NCBI RefSeq assembly: GCF_016019955.1
Contig: NZ_JAECRZ010000003.1
Location: forward strand, 232,892-296,891
Origin: Thiosulfatihalobacter marinus
GTDB taxonomy: Bacteria; Pseudomonadota; Alphaproteobacteria; Rhodobacterales; Rhodobacteraceae
DNA length: 64,000 nucleotides
Direction of reading: 5' to 3'
Both the position numbers and the translations under genes were made by a program. This document shows positions 36,191-45,752 of this stretch, piece after piece. Below the pieces are notes generated by a model that did no database searches, was not told the origin of the DNA, and saw nothing but the letters and a program-made list of their open reading frames with translations. How positions within the stretch are numbered: the first letter of the stretch is position 1; every line of letters begins with the position of its first letter.

Positions 36191-37726
36191 CTACCGGTGC
36201 CTGGACACGCGAACCGGCCCATTGCCGGTGATCTGATCCAGCGACAGCGTGTGATCCATGTTGCGCATCCGGTGGCGCAGCATCGCCCGCGTCAAACGCG
36301 CCATGTCGGCAGCATGTTCCGGCTTTTCGGCCACATTCGCGAACTCGCCCCGCCCTGCGTGATCAAACAGGATCGGCGGCAGGTCACAGGCAAATTCGAT
36401 CAAGGTGAACCGTCCGTCGCGCAGGATCCCAAGACACGATTCGCTGATCCCCGTCCCGAAAGCCTCTTGCCAGACAGACGGCGCCCCAATGCCGGAAAAA
36501 TCCAGTTCCGAAAAGCTCGAACGCCGCCACCCCGGCACAGGATCGCCCCGCAAAACCGGCAATAACGAATGCCCATCCACCGGGTTCGGTATGTCAACCC
36601 CGATCCAGTCAAGCACCGTGGGCATCACGTCAATCGATTCGGTCGGCACCTGCACCCGCGCGCCGGCCTGCGCGCCATTGCCCGGCAAACGCACGATCAG
36701 CGGAATGTGATAGGCCGCGTCGAAAACCGCCATCTTGCCCCAGGCAAAGTGATCGCCCAGCATCTCGCCGTGGTCGGCGGTGACAATCAACAGGGTGTCG
36801 TCATAAATGCCCGCCTGTTTCAACCACGCCACGATACGCCCGACATGGTGATCCACCTCGGTCGCCAGACCCAGATACACCGCCCGCGCCGCCTGGGTAT
36901 TGGCGTCATTCACCTCGAATCCCGGAAACCCCAGAAACGCCTTGGCCGGAGTTTCCCTGAGCTGGGCGGGCCCCATGAACGGATGCAGTGCCGCGGCGTC
37001 GCGGGCTGACGCTGCCCGCGCCGGAACAGGCACGTTTGACGGATCGTACATGCGGTTATACGGCTCTGGCGCGATCAGCGGCCAATGCGGGCGGATATAT
37101 GTCAGATGCGCAAACCAGCTTTCGGTTTCATAACCGGGCATGGTGGCCAGGAACCGGTCGGTCAGAAAGGCCGTGTCGCTGTCCTCGGCCCGGTAAAACG
37201 CCGGGTCGCCCAGGCGCGGCGCCCGCCCCTCGGGGCTGACCGGGCGATAGACGTTGTCATACCCGCCAAAATCATACCCCCTGCCACGCAGATGCGCACG
37301 CCAGGGAAATGACATCTCCATGCGCATTTCCAGCATCTCATGAAACCCGTGCATGGGGTATTCATAGGTTTTCAGCGCCGGATCATTGCGATCATGAACC
37401 CTGGGGTCGGCCGCCGTATCGGTATAACCGAACAGCATCGGCACATAGCCGGCCCTGCGCATTTCAGTGGCAATATTGGGAGTGTCGTGACGCAGCGGTG
37501 TGCCGTTGCGCACCGACCGGTGGTTCATCGCGTATTGCCCGGTCAAAAGCGACACCCGCGCCGGACCACAGGGGCAGGTCACGGTATAGTGTTGCTCGAA
37601 CGTGACCGCCTCCTGCATCAGCGCGCGCAGGTTGGGCAAATCCACATGCGCCGCCAGCGCACCGGTCAGGCAATCCGCGCGCAGCTGGTCAATTGTTATC
37701 AACAAGACATTCCTGCGGTGCTGCAT
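36191..37726 (-). CDS. Sulfatase-superfamily hydrolase, phosphonate monoester hydrolase-like
   Basis: A 511-residue alkaline-phosphatase-fold hydrolase. The N-terminus VLLITIDQLRAD provides a metal-binding aspartate. Cys53 lies in CGPARVSLLTGQ, a C-x-P-x-R site whose cysteine would be converted to formylglycine. TADHGEMLGDH near residue 316 is the second metal site. The sequence around GPARVSLLTG, YAMNHRSVRN and the short basic tail resembles rhizobial phosphonate monoester hydrolases more than choline sulfatases. Both phosphonate/phosphodiester and sulfate ester cleavage are possible, since the family is promiscuous. It has no signal peptide and is therefore cytoplasmic. It is downstream of kynU (16-nt gap) and may be co-transcribed. 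Confidence 0.8.
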   Translation of the reverse strand: MQHRRNVLLITIDQLRADCLTGALAAHVDLPNLRALMQEAVTFEQHYTVTCPCGPARVSLLTGQYAMNHRSVRNGTPLRHDTPNIATEMRRAGYVPMLFGYTDTAADPRVHDRNDPALKTYEYPMHGFHEMLEMRMEMSFPWRAHLRGRGYDFGGYDNVYRPVSPEGRAPRLGDPAFYRAEDSDTAFLTDRFLATMPGYETESWFAHLTYIRPHWPLIAPEPYNRMYDPSNVPVPARAASARDAAALHPFMGPAQLRETPAKAFLGFPGFEVNDANTQAARAVYLGLATEVDHHVGRIVAWLKQAGIYDDTLLIVTADHGEMLGDHFAWGKMAVFDAAYHIPLIVRLPGNGAQAGARVQVPTESIDVMPTVLDWIGVDIPNPVDGHSLLPVLRGDPVPGWRRSSFSELDFSGIGAPSVWQEAFGTGISESCLGILRDGRFTLIEFACDLPPILFDHAGRGEFANVAEKPEHAADMARLTRAMLRHRMRNMDHTLSLDQITGNGPVRVSRHR

Positions 37727-37742
37727 CGCCGGCTCCTTCCCC

Positions 37743-38936
37743 TCAGGTCACACGCGATTTCACCTGGTATTTCGGATCCAGGTACACGCCCTGCCCGATC
37801 ACCTCTTCCATCACCTCTGCCGCCGAAATCACATCCGCCTCGTCCAGGTAAAGCGGCGTAAAACCGAACCGCATGATGTCCGGTGCGCGGAAATCCCCGA
37901 TCACCCCGCGCGCGATCAACGCCTGCATCGCGGCGTAACCATGTTCAAAAGCAAATGAGACCTGCGAACCCCGCATCCTGGACTCTCGTGGCGACGCCAG
38001 CCTCAACTGCGGGCAACGCGCCTCGACCTCGGCGATGAACAGCTCCGACAGGCGCACCGACGCCTCTCTCAGATCCGCCATGTCCACACCGTCCCAAACC
38101 TTCAGCGCCTCCTCAAGAACCGCCAGTTGCAGGATCGGCGGCGTGCCCACCCGCATCCGCTCGGTCGACATGGCCGGGCGATAGTGACGCTCCATGGCAA
38201 AGGGAGCATCATGACCCAGCCACCCCGACAACGCCGGCTGCACGGCATCAACCAGATCGGGACGCACATAGATGAAGGCCGGCGCGCCCGGCCCGCCATT
38301 GAGATACTTGTAGGTACAGCCTATGGCGAACTCGGCATTGCTGCCCGCAAGATCAACCGGAACCGCGCCCGCACTATGGGCCAGATCCCAGATCATCACC
38401 GCGCCCGCCTCATGGGCACGCGCCGTGATCGCCGCCATGTCGTGCATCCGTCCCGACCGGTAATCCACCTGGGTCAGCATCACCGCCGCCACATCCTCGG
38501 TTATCGCCCCCATCACCGCCTCCGGGGCGGGCGTGCGCAGCTCGTACCCCTTGTCGATCGTCCCGATCAGCCCTTCGGCCATGTACAGGTCGGACGGGAA
38601 ATTCCCCGCATCCGACAGGATCACCCGCCGCTCCGGGCGCATTTTCAACGCCGCCGCCAATGCCTGGTAAACCTTGATCGACAACGTATCGCCCGTGGCC
38701 ACGGATCCCGCCGGCGCCCCCAACATCGCGGCAAGCCGATCGCCCACAACCTGCGGCAACGCCATCCAGCCAGCCGTGTTCCACGCCCGGATCAGCTGTT
38801 GCCCCCATTCCTGGCTGATAACCTCTGTCACCCGTGCCGCCGCCCCCCTGGGCAACACCCCCAGCGAATTGCCGTCCAGATAGATCACTCCTTCAGGAAT
38901 ATCGAAAAGCGCTTTTCTCGGCAGCGTCACACCCAT
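37743..38936 (-). CDS. kynU: Kynureninase
   Basis: A 397-residue fold-I PLP enzyme cleaving kynurenine to anthranilate and alanine. The PLP lysine is Lys210 in CTYKYLNGGPGAPAF, the cofactor-binding aspartate is Asp184 in WDLAHSAGAVPVDL, and the N-terminal block is YLDGNSLGVLPRGA. I chose ATG 38936, 2 nt after the kynA stop, with GGGGAGA 9 nt upstream; the open frame extends nine codons into kynA. Together with kynA it gives two steps of tryptophan degradation. The intervening formamidase (kynB) is not in the window. Confidence 0.94.
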   Translation of the reverse strand: MGVTLPRKALFDIPEGVIYLDGNSLGVLPRGAAARVTEVISQEWGQQLIRAWNTAGWMALPQVVGDRLAAMLGAPAGSVATGDTLSIKVYQALAAALKMRPERRVILSDAGNFPSDLYMAEGLIGTIDKGYELRTPAPEAVMGAITEDVAAVMLTQVDYRSGRMHDMAAITARAHEAGAVMIWDLAHSAGAVPVDLAGSNAEFAIGCTYKYLNGGPGAPAFIYVRPDLVDAVQPALSGWLGHDAPFAMERHYRPAMSTERMRVGTPPILQLAVLEEALKVWDGVDMADLREASVRLSELFIAEVEARCPQLRLASPRESRMRGSQVSFAFEHGYAAMQALIARGVIGDFRAPDIMRFGFTPLYLDEADVISAAEVMEEVIGQGVYLDPKYQVKSRVT

Positions 38937-38938
38937 GC

Positions 38939-39778
38939 TCACAAGTCTCCCCGCAGATGCCAAAGTTCCGGAAACAATTCCACGCTTAGCATCCTGCGCA
39001 GATATTGCACCCCCGACGTTCCCCCCGTGCCCCGCTTGAACCCGATGACCCGCTCAACAGTCGTCACGTGATTGAACCGCCAGCGCCGGAAATAGTCTTC
39101 CAGGTCCACCAGCTTTTCGCCCAGCTCGTACAGCGTCCAGTGTCGGTCGACATCCTCGTAAACCTGCTTCCAGCGTGCCTGCACCTCGGGCAGCGCGTGG
39201 TGCGGTGTGGTCAATTGTGGTGCGGGAACCCGCGCATCCGGGCCGTCCAGCGAGCGATACAGGAACCCGATCACCTCGTCATAAAAGCTCGGGCGCGCCA
39301 GTTCCGCCTCCAGCCGCGCGCGAATGTCGGGCACGTGATCATGTGGCCTGAGCATGTTCGGGTTCCGATTGCCCAGCACGAATTCGATCATCCGGTATTG
39401 CCACGACTGAAACCCGCTGGACGGCCCCAACGCCTCGCGAAACCGCGTGTAGTCCGCCGGTGTCATCGTGCGCAGCACGTCCCAGGCATTGTTGAGCTGC
39501 TCGAAAATCCGGCTGACCCGCGCCAGCATCTTGAACATATGCGCCATGTCTCCTTCGCGCAGCGCATCGCGCGCCGCCCCCAGCTCGTGAATGGCCAGCT
39601 TCATCCACAACTCGCTGGTCTGATGCTGAATGATGAACAACAACTCATCATGCGCGCCCGATTGCGGATGCTGCTGAGCCAACAAGCCATCCAGCCCAAG
39701 GTAATCGCCATAAGACATCGCCCCGGCAAACGACATCCGGGCCCCCTCCTTGCCGGGATCATAAGCGTCGTCGGTCAT
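38939..39778 (-). CDS. kynA: Tryptophan 2,3-dioxygenase
   Basis: A 279-residue heme dioxygenase opening the indole ring of tryptophan to N-formylkynurenine. Substrate-site residues are in the block [18 protein letters not shown] (residues 43-60), and the heme-ligand histidine is His237 in [13 protein letters not shown]. Length is typical of bacterial enzymes. The start is ATG 39778; the frame's open upstream extension crosses repeats and is non-coding. It is followed after 2 nt by kynU. Upstream lie a GC-rich repeat and an 11-bp tandem array, shared with the divergent U32 gene. Confidence 0.94.
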   Translation of the reverse strand: MTDDAYDPGKEGARMSFAGAMSYGDYLGLDGLLAQQHPQSGAHDELLFIIQHQTSELWMKLAIHELGAARDALREGDMAHMFKMLARVSRIFEQLNNAWDVLRTMTPADYTRFREALGPSSGFQSWQYRMIEFVLGNRNPNMLRPHDHVPDIRARLEAELARPSFYDEVIGFLYRSLDGPDARVPAPQLTTPHHALPEVQARWKQVYEDVDRHWTLYELGEKLVDLEDYFRRWRFNHVTTVERVIGFKRGTGGTSGVQYLRRMLSVELFPELWHLRGDL

Positions 39779-39828
39779 CCTCAAATTCTCCCTGAATCCG
39801 CGCCCCCACCCCCCGACATGGCCCGCCT

Positions 39829-39893
39829 CTTCTTTTGGCCCGAAATATCCCGGGGGGAGTCGCCAGGGGCGACGGGGGGCTGGCCCCCCGACT
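39829..39893. repeat. GC-rich palindromic repeat upstream of kynA
   Basis: TCTTTTGGCC (39831-39840) followed by GAAATATCCCGGGGGG matches one arm of the long hairpin at 52.3 kb. After it come a short GTCGCC/GGCGAC-type hairpin and a GGGGGGC/GCCCCCC hairpin, ending near 39893. It has the character of an interspersed repeat, not a gene-specific signal. Confidence 0.6.
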
Positions 39894-39925
39894 GCGTCAC
39901 GGACAGTGATGACGGCAAGATCGCA

Positions 39926-39969
39926 CCGACGCAATACCGACGTAATACCGACGCGATGCCGACACGCCG
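39926..39969 (+). repeat. 11-bp tandem repeat, copy B
   Basis: Four units in exact 11-bp register: CCGACGCAATA (39926-39936), CCGACGTAATA (39937-39947), CCGACGCGATG (39948-39958), CCGACACGCCG (39959-39969). The first unit is identical to the first unit of copy A at 24539. It lies between the divergent kynA and U32 genes. Confidence 0.72.
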
Positions 39970-40035
39970 AAATCCGTGATTTGCGCCACTGTGCGATCCC
40001 GTGTATGACGGCGCCCTGATCAGGAAAACGCACCC

Positions 40036-41691
40036 ATGACACCAGCCCAATCCGAACTCCTCATGCCCGCGGGCAACCTGCGCAAACTCAAGATGGCGGT
40101 GCTTTACGGCGCCGATGCCGTCTATCTCGGCACGCCCGACCTGTCGCTGCGCACCAAATCGGAATTCACGCTGGAAGACGTGATAGACGGCGTCAGGTTC
40201 TGCCACGCCCATGGCCGCCGCGCCTATCTGACACTAAATTTGTTCAGCCATAACAAAGATATACCAAAGCTCGACGAGTATATTGAAACGGTGCGCAAGG
40301 TACGGCCTGACGGGCTGATCATCTCCGATCCCGGCGTGTTCCAATATGTCCGCAACCGCGCGCCCGAAATCCCGCTGCATGTCTCGACCCAGGCCAATAT
40401 CGCGTCGTGGCTGACAACGCAGTTCTGGCAGTCCCAGGGGGCGGACCTGGTGGTCCTGGCCCGCGAAGTCTCCTTCCCGGAACTCGCGGATATCCGCGAA
40501 AAATGCCCCGATATCAAGCTCGAAGCCTTCATTCACGGCGCCATGTGCATGACCTATTCAGGCCGTTGCCTGCTGTCGAATTTCATGGCCGAACGCGGCG
40601 CGAACCAGGGCAATTGTGCCAATTCCTGCCGCTGGAACTACAAGTTCCACATGCGGCTAAAGGACGGCACTGTTCAGGAACTGATCATCGACGAAGACAA
40701 CCTGCACATGTTCGAATTCCTGCTCGAAGAAGGCGTGCGCCCCGGTGAGTTCCTGCCGATCCAGGAAGACGAGCGCGGAAGTTATATCCTTAATTCCAAG
40801 GACTTGTGCCTGATGCCCAAGCTTGACGACTATCTGCGCATCGGCGTCGACAGTCTCAAGGTCGAAGGCCGAGGCAAGTCCGAATACTACGCCGCCATCG
40901 TCGCCCGCGCCTATCGCATGGCGATCGACGACTACTATGCCGATCCGGAAAACTGGGACGCGGCCCCCTATATGGAAGAATTGGAAACCGTCGGAAACCG
41001 CGGCTACACGCTGGCCTTTCACAAGGGCCGCCTGACCAAACTTGCGCATGGATACGAACACACCCAGGCCATCGCACAATGGGAATATGCCGGTGTCGTG
41101 ACCGAGGTGAAGGACGACGCGTTCTTCGTCGAGGTCAAGAACAAACTGGAGCCGGGCGATGTGATCGAGATCGTGTCTCCGGTGGCGCGCAATACCATCC
41201 TGTTGCGCGGCTACAGCTATGAAGTTGCGGACACGGGCGAGATGAAAGACGTGATCCATGGCTCGACAAAGACGGTGATCCGGCTGCCATTTTCGCTATT
41301 CGAACATGAGGATATCGACGATCTGCGCCGCAACTTCCCGCCCTTTACGGTTCTGCGCAAGGAGCGTGCGCTCAGTGAAGAACAGTGGAAGCGCCTGCAA
41401 CTGGACAAAACCGCGCTGGCGATGGAGGTGAAGGATTCCACCAATGAAACCGCCTACCGGCGGCGGCGCGACGCGCTGGTTCAGGCCATCGACGCCGATA
41501 CCAACACCCGCCGCTTCAAGACCAATCGCAAAGGCACCGAAGGATGCTGTGGCAAGGGGTGCAATGGCTGCATGATCTTCTGGCAGGACGACATGTACGC
41601 ACATGCCCGCGACGTTCTGCGCCAGCGCAAACAGGGCGCCATGCTCAGCAAGGCGGAAGCCGCCGACCTGAAATTGCCGGCCGCGCAATAA
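40036..41691 (+). CDS. U32 family peptidase-like protein with C-terminal cysteine cluster
   Basis: A 551-residue U32 family protein. The TIM-barrel start [20 protein letters not shown] is typical. The four conserved cysteines lie in [12 protein letters not shown] (about 171 and 178) and GNCANSC (about 194 and 198). In UbiU/UbiV and TrhP-type relatives these bind an iron-sulfur cluster and the proteins hydroxylate ubiquinone precursors or tRNA uridine, so proteolysis is doubtful. A C-terminal extension carries [10 protein letters not shown] (about 501-510), which may bind metal. ATG 40036 overlaps no neighbour. It is convergent with the methyltransferase gene at 41731. Confidence 0.85.
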   Translation: MTPAQSELLMPAGNLRKLKMAVLYGADAVYLGTPDLSLRTKSEFTLEDVIDGVRFCHAHGRRAYLTLNLFSHNKDIPKLDEYIETVRKVRPDGLIISDPGVFQYVRNRAPEIPLHVSTQANIASWLTTQFWQSQGADLVVLAREVSFPELADIREKCPDIKLEAFIHGAMCMTYSGRCLLSNFMAERGANQGNCANSCRWNYKFHMRLKDGTVQELIIDEDNLHMFEFLLEEGVRPGEFLPIQEDERGSYILNSKDLCLMPKLDDYLRIGVDSLKVEGRGKSEYYAAIVARAYRMAIDDYYADPENWDAAPYMEELETVGNRGYTLAFHKGRLTKLAHGYEHTQAIAQWEYAGVVTEVKDDAFFVEVKNKLEPGDVIEIVSPVARNTILLRGYSYEVADTGEMKDVIHGSTKTVIRLPFSLFEHEDIDDLRRNFPPFTVLRKERALSEEQWKRLQLDKTALAMEVKDSTNETAYRRRRDALVQAIDADTNTRRFKTNRKGTEGCCGKGCNGCMIFWQDDMYAHARDVLRQRKQGAMLSKAEAADLKLPAAQ

Positions 41692-41730
41692 CGGGCACCG
41701 GCCGTATCACTGCCCCACCCGGCCCTGCCC

Positions 41731-42207
41731 TCAGGTCAGATAGAAGAAATACCGGTCCGGCGCCACGGTTTCCGGCCCGCGCACCTGCTTGAAACCCACC
41801 AAAGGCTGGCCCGAGACCAGCACCCCGCCAGGCGCCATGCAGGCTGCGATCAGGGGCGAAAGTCGCGCGGCTTCGGCGACATCCTTCTCCTTGACGCCAA
41901 AGCCGAAATCGTAATGCCCCAAAACCACCTTGGCCCCTGTTCCGGCCAGCTTGCGCAGCATGTCTTCCGCCTCTCCTTCCAGATAATCGCGTTCTGGCGG
42001 GACGCAGGACGGATGACAATTCAGCGCCCGGTCGATCACCCAGATGCGACGTTCGGGGGCGATCTCGCGCAGGTGATCATAGGTGCGCCCGTTGCCCAGC
42101 CCCATATCCAGGCAATCCCCGGCGATGCCGTCAACCCGCGCCTTGCCCCATTCCAACCCGTCGCGTTGCGCGGCAAGGCGGCGCATCATGCTGTCCAAAC
42201 GGCTCAT
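41731..42207 (-). CDS. Small class I SAM-dependent methyltransferase-like protein
   Basis: A 158-residue Rossmann methyltransferase-like protein. Motif I is DMGLGNGRTYDHLRE (about residues 34-48), followed by an acidic strand end (VIDR). It lacks a recognisable C-terminal substrate domain. A paralogue (58472-58963, 163 aa) shares the MSRLD start and GLGNGRT(Y/F)DHLRE. This is the last gene of the eight-gene glycan operon; its ATG overlaps the deacetylase stop by 4 nt. It may methylate the sugar product, or bind SAM for another purpose; no substrate can be named. Confidence 0.72.
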   Translation of the reverse strand: MSRLDSMMRRLAAQRDGLEWGKARVDGIAGDCLDMGLGNGRTYDHLREIAPERRIWVIDRALNCHPSCVPPERDYLEGEAEDMLRKLAGTGAKVVLGHYDFGFGVKEKDVAEAARLSPLIAACMAPGGVLVSGQPLVGFKQVRGPETVAPDRYFFYLT

Positions 42208-42959
42208 TTCAAATCCTTTTCATCATGGCGATACAGGTCGACCGGCCCATTGCCCAGCTCGGTCAGGAACTGGCGCGAGAACTCCCAGATATCGGCGTCA
42301 TGTACAAGATGGTGCGTGAGATACCCCAGCGGTTCGTCCCTGTCGGCCCGTCCCTGCCTGCGGTCCCGCAACAAGGACACGGTTTGCGCGACAAGCGTGT
42401 CGGGCGGCACCAGACCGCGCGTGCCGCGCCAGAAAATCGGATCGATATGCGTGTTGATTTGCACAAGACCGGGCACAGGCATCGGGGATTTGCGCGGCAA
42501 GTAGGTGGATACGGCATCAAACCCCGCCAACCCGACAACCGGGAGCGCGCCTGGCCCAAGCCGGTTCCACGGCGGTACGAACATCGGGGCCAGCGCGGCG
42601 CCGAACAGCGTGCGCATCCGCGCCATCGCCGCCATCAGATCCGCCCTGAGGTCGGCCTCTGCGCGGCCTGCCGCGAACTCGGCTTTCTTCTGCCCATGTG
42701 GCGCGTGATTATGATGCGCCCAGCCATGCACGACCGGAATGAACCGTGGCGACAAACCCCGGGCCAAGGCCCTTGTCGCCCCTTGCGGAATGATCGCCAG
42801 ATGCACCGGAACTCCGGTGTCGCGCGACAGCGCTTCTAGCCGTTCCAACTCTGGCGTCGGCGCGATTGCGTCGTCGTCGCGCCACCATATCGGCAAGCTC
42901 AGCCCGGACTTTCGCCATTGGGCAAGCTCGCGCCGCAGCGGTGTCCAGTCCGGGGTCAT
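42204..42959 (-). CDS. Polysaccharide deacetylase-like protein
   Basis: A 251-residue protein of the NodB/polysaccharide-deacetylase fold. WWRDDDA (residues 25-31) supplies the catalytic/metal aspartates and HGWAHHNH (78-85) the metal histidines. Later FVPPWNRLGP matches the conserved Pro-Trp-Asn segment of the family. No signal peptide is visible, suggesting a cytoplasmic substrate such as a lipid-linked or nucleotide-linked N-acetyl sugar. ATG 42959 overlaps the preceding glycosyltransferase stop, and the stop overlaps the methyltransferase start. It would unmask an amine on the glycan made by the operon. Confidence 0.82.
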   Translation of the reverse strand: MTPDWTPLRRELAQWRKSGLSLPIWWRDDDAIAPTPELERLEALSRDTGVPVHLAIIPQGATRALARGLSPRFIPVVHGWAHHNHAPHGQKKAEFAAGRAEADLRADLMAAMARMRTLFGAALAPMFVPPWNRLGPGALPVVGLAGFDAVSTYLPRKSPMPVPGLVQINTHIDPIFWRGTRGLVPPDTLVAQTVSLLRDRRQGRADRDEPLGYLTHHLVHDADIWEFSRQFLTELGNGPVDLYRHDEKDLK

Positions 42960-44098
42960 GCGCGGCGCTCCGCAACCAATCGCCGGGTGATATCGACCGA
43001 ACAGGCGGCCCCGTCATCGGCCAGCCCGGCAGGGTCTCGACGCCCCTGGGCCACGACGTTCGCGACCGCGCGCGCCATGGACGCGGGCGTCATCTCTGCC
43101 GTGGACAGCACCTCGAACGCGGGCTGGTGCGCCAGCGCCCGCGCGCGCAACGTCTGTTCAACCTCGCCGCCATCGTCAAACGGCACCAGAACCGAGGGCA
43201 ATCCGGTTTGCAACAGGTCCAGCGCGGTATTGTAGCCGCACATGCTGACCGACGCCGCCGCGCCTGTCAGCATCTGCCGGAAATCCGGCCGCACTGTTTC
43301 GATTGTGATCTTCGGGTCCTTTACGCGTTCTTTCAGCGCCGCAACCCGCGCCACCCTGTCACCCCCGCCAACAAGCAACCGCCAGGGCAAGGGTGACTGG
43401 CGCGCCGCCTCCAAAGCACATTCAAACAGCCCCTGCCCGACCGAACCGCCCCCTGCGCTGACCAACACTTCGCCCCACCCCGCCCCCAGCGGATGCAGGT
43501 CTGCCGCAGGAGGGGCGACATAGCCGGTATAGTGCAACATGGGCGCAACATCTTTGGCCACCGGCCAGCTTTGCCCAAGCTGCGTGATGGCCGGGTCGGA
43601 ATGAACCAGAACGCCGTTATAAAGGCTGGTCAGGATCTCGCGGGTGCGCTCTGCCTTGGCCGGTTTGGAGGGCGGCGCAAGAATATCGCGGATCGACGAC
43701 AAAACCACCGGGCGTGGCGTCTGGTCATGGGCCGCGCCGAGCAGGGCAAGGAATTCGCCCGCCAAAGCGCGGCGGCCAAACGGAAACAGCTCGGTGATCA
43801 CGGCATCCGGCGCCACCTCCTGCAAGCACGCGACCATCCGGGAGGAGCGATCTTGCAAATAGCGCGCGTCCGCCTCCTTTCCACCCTCGTCAAGCAGGCG
43901 TGTGAAATTCGTGCCGTCCGAGGCCAATGGCGGAACCTGCACAAATCTGAAACCGGTCATGTCCAGATGATCTGCGCCGCGCCCGCCCGATACCAGCGTC
44001 ACATCATGCCCGGCCTGTGCAAACGCCCGTGCCAGTGTGGCGGCCCGCGACAGATGTCCGGCGCCCAGAAGATGGGTGACGGCGATCAGAACCTTCAT
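42956..44098 (-). CDS. Glycosyltransferase, MurG-like (GT28-type)
   Basis: A 380-residue GT-B glycosyltransferase. The N-terminal MKVLIAVTHLLGAGHLSRAA carries the GxGH acceptor-site motif typical of MurG-like enzymes. The C-terminal SMCGYNTALDLLQTGLPSVL is the nucleotide-sugar-binding region. ATG 44098 overlaps the phosphatase stop by 4 nt. The gene at 46990 encodes a second protein of related design. The donor is probably a UDP-amino sugar, by family analogy only. Confidence 0.82.
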   Translation of the reverse strand: MKVLIAVTHLLGAGHLSRAATLARAFAQAGHDVTLVSGGRGADHLDMTGFRFVQVPPLASDGTNFTRLLDEGGKEADARYLQDRSSRMVACLQEVAPDAVITELFPFGRRALAGEFLALLGAAHDQTPRPVVLSSIRDILAPPSKPAKAERTREILTSLYNGVLVHSDPAITQLGQSWPVAKDVAPMLHYTGYVAPPAADLHPLGAGWGEVLVSAGGGSVGQGLFECALEAARQSPLPWRLLVGGGDRVARVAALKERVKDPKITIETVRPDFRQMLTGAAASVSMCGYNTALDLLQTGLPSVLVPFDDGGEVEQTLRARALAHQPAFEVLSTAEMTPASMARAVANVVAQGRRDPAGLADDGAACSVDITRRLVAERRA

Positions 44099-44682
44099 TG
44101 TGCCACCATGTCCAAACGCCGGATATCGGGGGTTGCCACGCGCAAACCCTGATCCGATATTTCCACCACGAACAGCCGGTTGCGCTTGATCCGGAACGGC
44201 GCGGGACCATCGAAATTCCACCCCGCTGCGCGCGCCAGAACAATCCGCATCGTGCCGATATGGCACACGGCAACGGTGTCACGGCTAAGTGAAAACAACC
44301 ACGGTTCCAGCCTGGTCCAGACATCGACCGGGCTCTCCCCATTGGGTGGCCGATAGTCCCAGCCCCACTGTTCTATATCCCGGAAACCGGACAGGGGGTC
44401 GGCGCGAAGATCGCCGCCCTTCATCCCTTCCCAATCGCCCCAGTCCATCTCGATCAGTTCCGGTGCGGTGTCCGGCTCCCTGCCGGCCACGATCCGGGCC
44501 GTTTCCTGCGCGCGCGACAGCGGGCTGGCCAGAAGATCGGCGTGGCGCCAGTCTTCCGGCAGGCAGAATCCCGCCAGATCGGCGCGGGCCTGATCATCCA
44601 GCGGAATATCCGTGCGGCCCTGTATCCGGCCAGCCCGGTTCCATTCCGTATGCCCGTGTCGCATCATGGCAAATCGTATCAT
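44095..44682 (-). CDS. Histidine phosphatase family protein
   Basis: A 195-residue phosphoglycerate-mutase-like phosphatase. The catalytic histidine is His9 in MMRHGHTEWN, and a second conserved histidine lies in VAVCHIGTMRI near residue 152. The start is ATG 44682 with GGAGG 5 nt upstream. It overlaps both neighbours by 4 nt, inside a glycosyltransferase operon. It may therefore dephosphorylate a sugar phosphate or lipid-phosphate intermediate of that pathway, not act in glycolysis. The substrate is unproven. Confidence 0.85.
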   Translation of the reverse strand: MIRFAMMRHGHTEWNRAGRIQGRTDIPLDDQARADLAGFCLPEDWRHADLLASPLSRAQETARIVAGREPDTAPELIEMDWGDWEGMKGGDLRADPLSGFRDIEQWGWDYRPPNGESPVDVWTRLEPWLFSLSRDTVAVCHIGTMRIVLARAAGWNFDGPAPFRIKRNRLFVVEISDQGLRVATPDIRRLDMVAQ

Positions 44683-45752
44683 GTGGCCTCCGGTATCAAT
44701 GGCGACAGAGCGCTCCATAGCGTGTCGCGGGCGCCGCCCAGCAGGTGCCGCGCGGCGATCCTCTCGCGCGCGGCGCGGACACGCGCGGCCCTGTGGACCG
44801 GATCATTCAACAGCGCCTGCAAACGGTCGGCAACGGCCTGTTCATCTCCGACCGGACAAAGCCCATCCGGGGCGACCACGTCGCGCACCCCATCGCGGTT
44901 TTCGGCGATAACCGGCACGCCGGCCGCCTGCGCCTCCAGATAGACCATCCCGAACGCTTCGTTCACGCCCGGCCAGAGAAAAGCACAAGCTCGCCGATAC
45001 GCCAGATCAAGCCCGCCCCGATCCAGCTGCCCCAGAAAACGGACCCTGTCGCCCAGAGGGGACATTGCCGCCTGCACCTGTGGCCGGGCAGGGCCATCTC
45101 CGGCGATCTCCACCTGCCAGTTGCCAGGCGGCAGGCGGCGCAATACGCGGGCCGCGATCTTATAGGATGCCAGCTTGTCACCTTCGCGCATCATACCCAC
45201 CAGAAGGATCGTCGGGCCATCGGGCCTTGCCTGTTCCGGTAAGTCCGTACGCGCCAGGAACGGCGCCAGAGGCACCAATTTCTGGCCCGAACGCAAATGC
45301 CGGCGCAAAGCCACGGCATCGCGCGCGGTCACATGAAACAGCACATCCGCACGATCACATGCCCTGGCGGCATAGTGTTCGAACCGGTCCCATGGCCCAC
45401 CCAACCGCTTGGAGGCGCGGGTGGCCTCGATGGCCAGATAGGGCAGGTTCAGCGCATCACACACGGCTGGTCCGATCAGGTCGGGCGCCTTGTAATAGCT
45501 GTGATATGTTACCCACGCAGCAAGGTTTCCGGCGGCGATCAGCCTGCCGGCCTCTTGCGTGGCGTCCTTGATCAACGCGGCCTGCGCCCTGGCATCGCCG
45601 CGCTTTTCCAGGCTGCGAAATTCGGACACAAGAGCGATTTCGTGACCCCGGCCCTCCAATGCCTGAAACAGGTTGCGGGCCATTTCACGCTCGCCCGAGG
45701 GGACCGGATGACGGGGCGACTTCAACGTTGCGTAAAAAGCTAATCGCGCCAT
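44679..45752 (-). CDS. Glycosyltransferase family 4-type
   Basis: A 357-residue GT-B retaining glycosyltransferase. It opens LAFYATLKSPRHPVPSGERE; the C-terminal donor domain contains LLVGMMREGDKLASYKIAAR and FLWPGVNEAFGMVYLEAQAA, the EX7E motif of GT4 enzymes (E in NEAFGMVYLE). ATG 45752 lies 13 nt inside the preceding glycosyltransferase, and its stop overlaps the phosphatase ATG. No membrane segment, so it probably acts at the cytoplasmic face on a lipid-linked acceptor. Confidence 0.85.
   Translation of the reverse strand: MARLAFYATLKSPRHPVPSGEREMARNLFQALEGRGHEIALVSEFRSLEKRGDARAQAALIKDATQEAGRLIAAGNLAAWVTYHSYYKAPDLIGPAVCDALNLPYLAIEATRASKRLGGPWDRFEHYAARACDRADVLFHVTARDAVALRRHLRSGQKLVPLAPFLARTDLPEQARPDGPTILLVGMMREGDKLASYKIAARVLRRLPPGNWQVEIAGDGPARPQVQAAMSPLGDRVRFLGQLDRGGLDLAYRRACAFLWPGVNEAFGMVYLEAQAAGVPVIAENRDGVRDVVAPDGLCPVGDEQAVADRLQALLNDPVHRAARVRAARERIAARHLLGGARDTLWSALSPLIPEAT

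Noticed and set aside
36191-37726. Choline sulfatase (betC)
   Set aside because: No choline or betaine genes are adjacent, and the sequence around the C-x-P-x-R site and the C-terminus resembles phosphonate monoester hydrolases more.
44095-44682. Glycolytic phosphoglycerate mutase
   Set aside because: The protein is short, of the general histidine phosphatase type, and is locked by overlaps between glycosyltransferase genes. A pathway-specific phosphatase is more likely.
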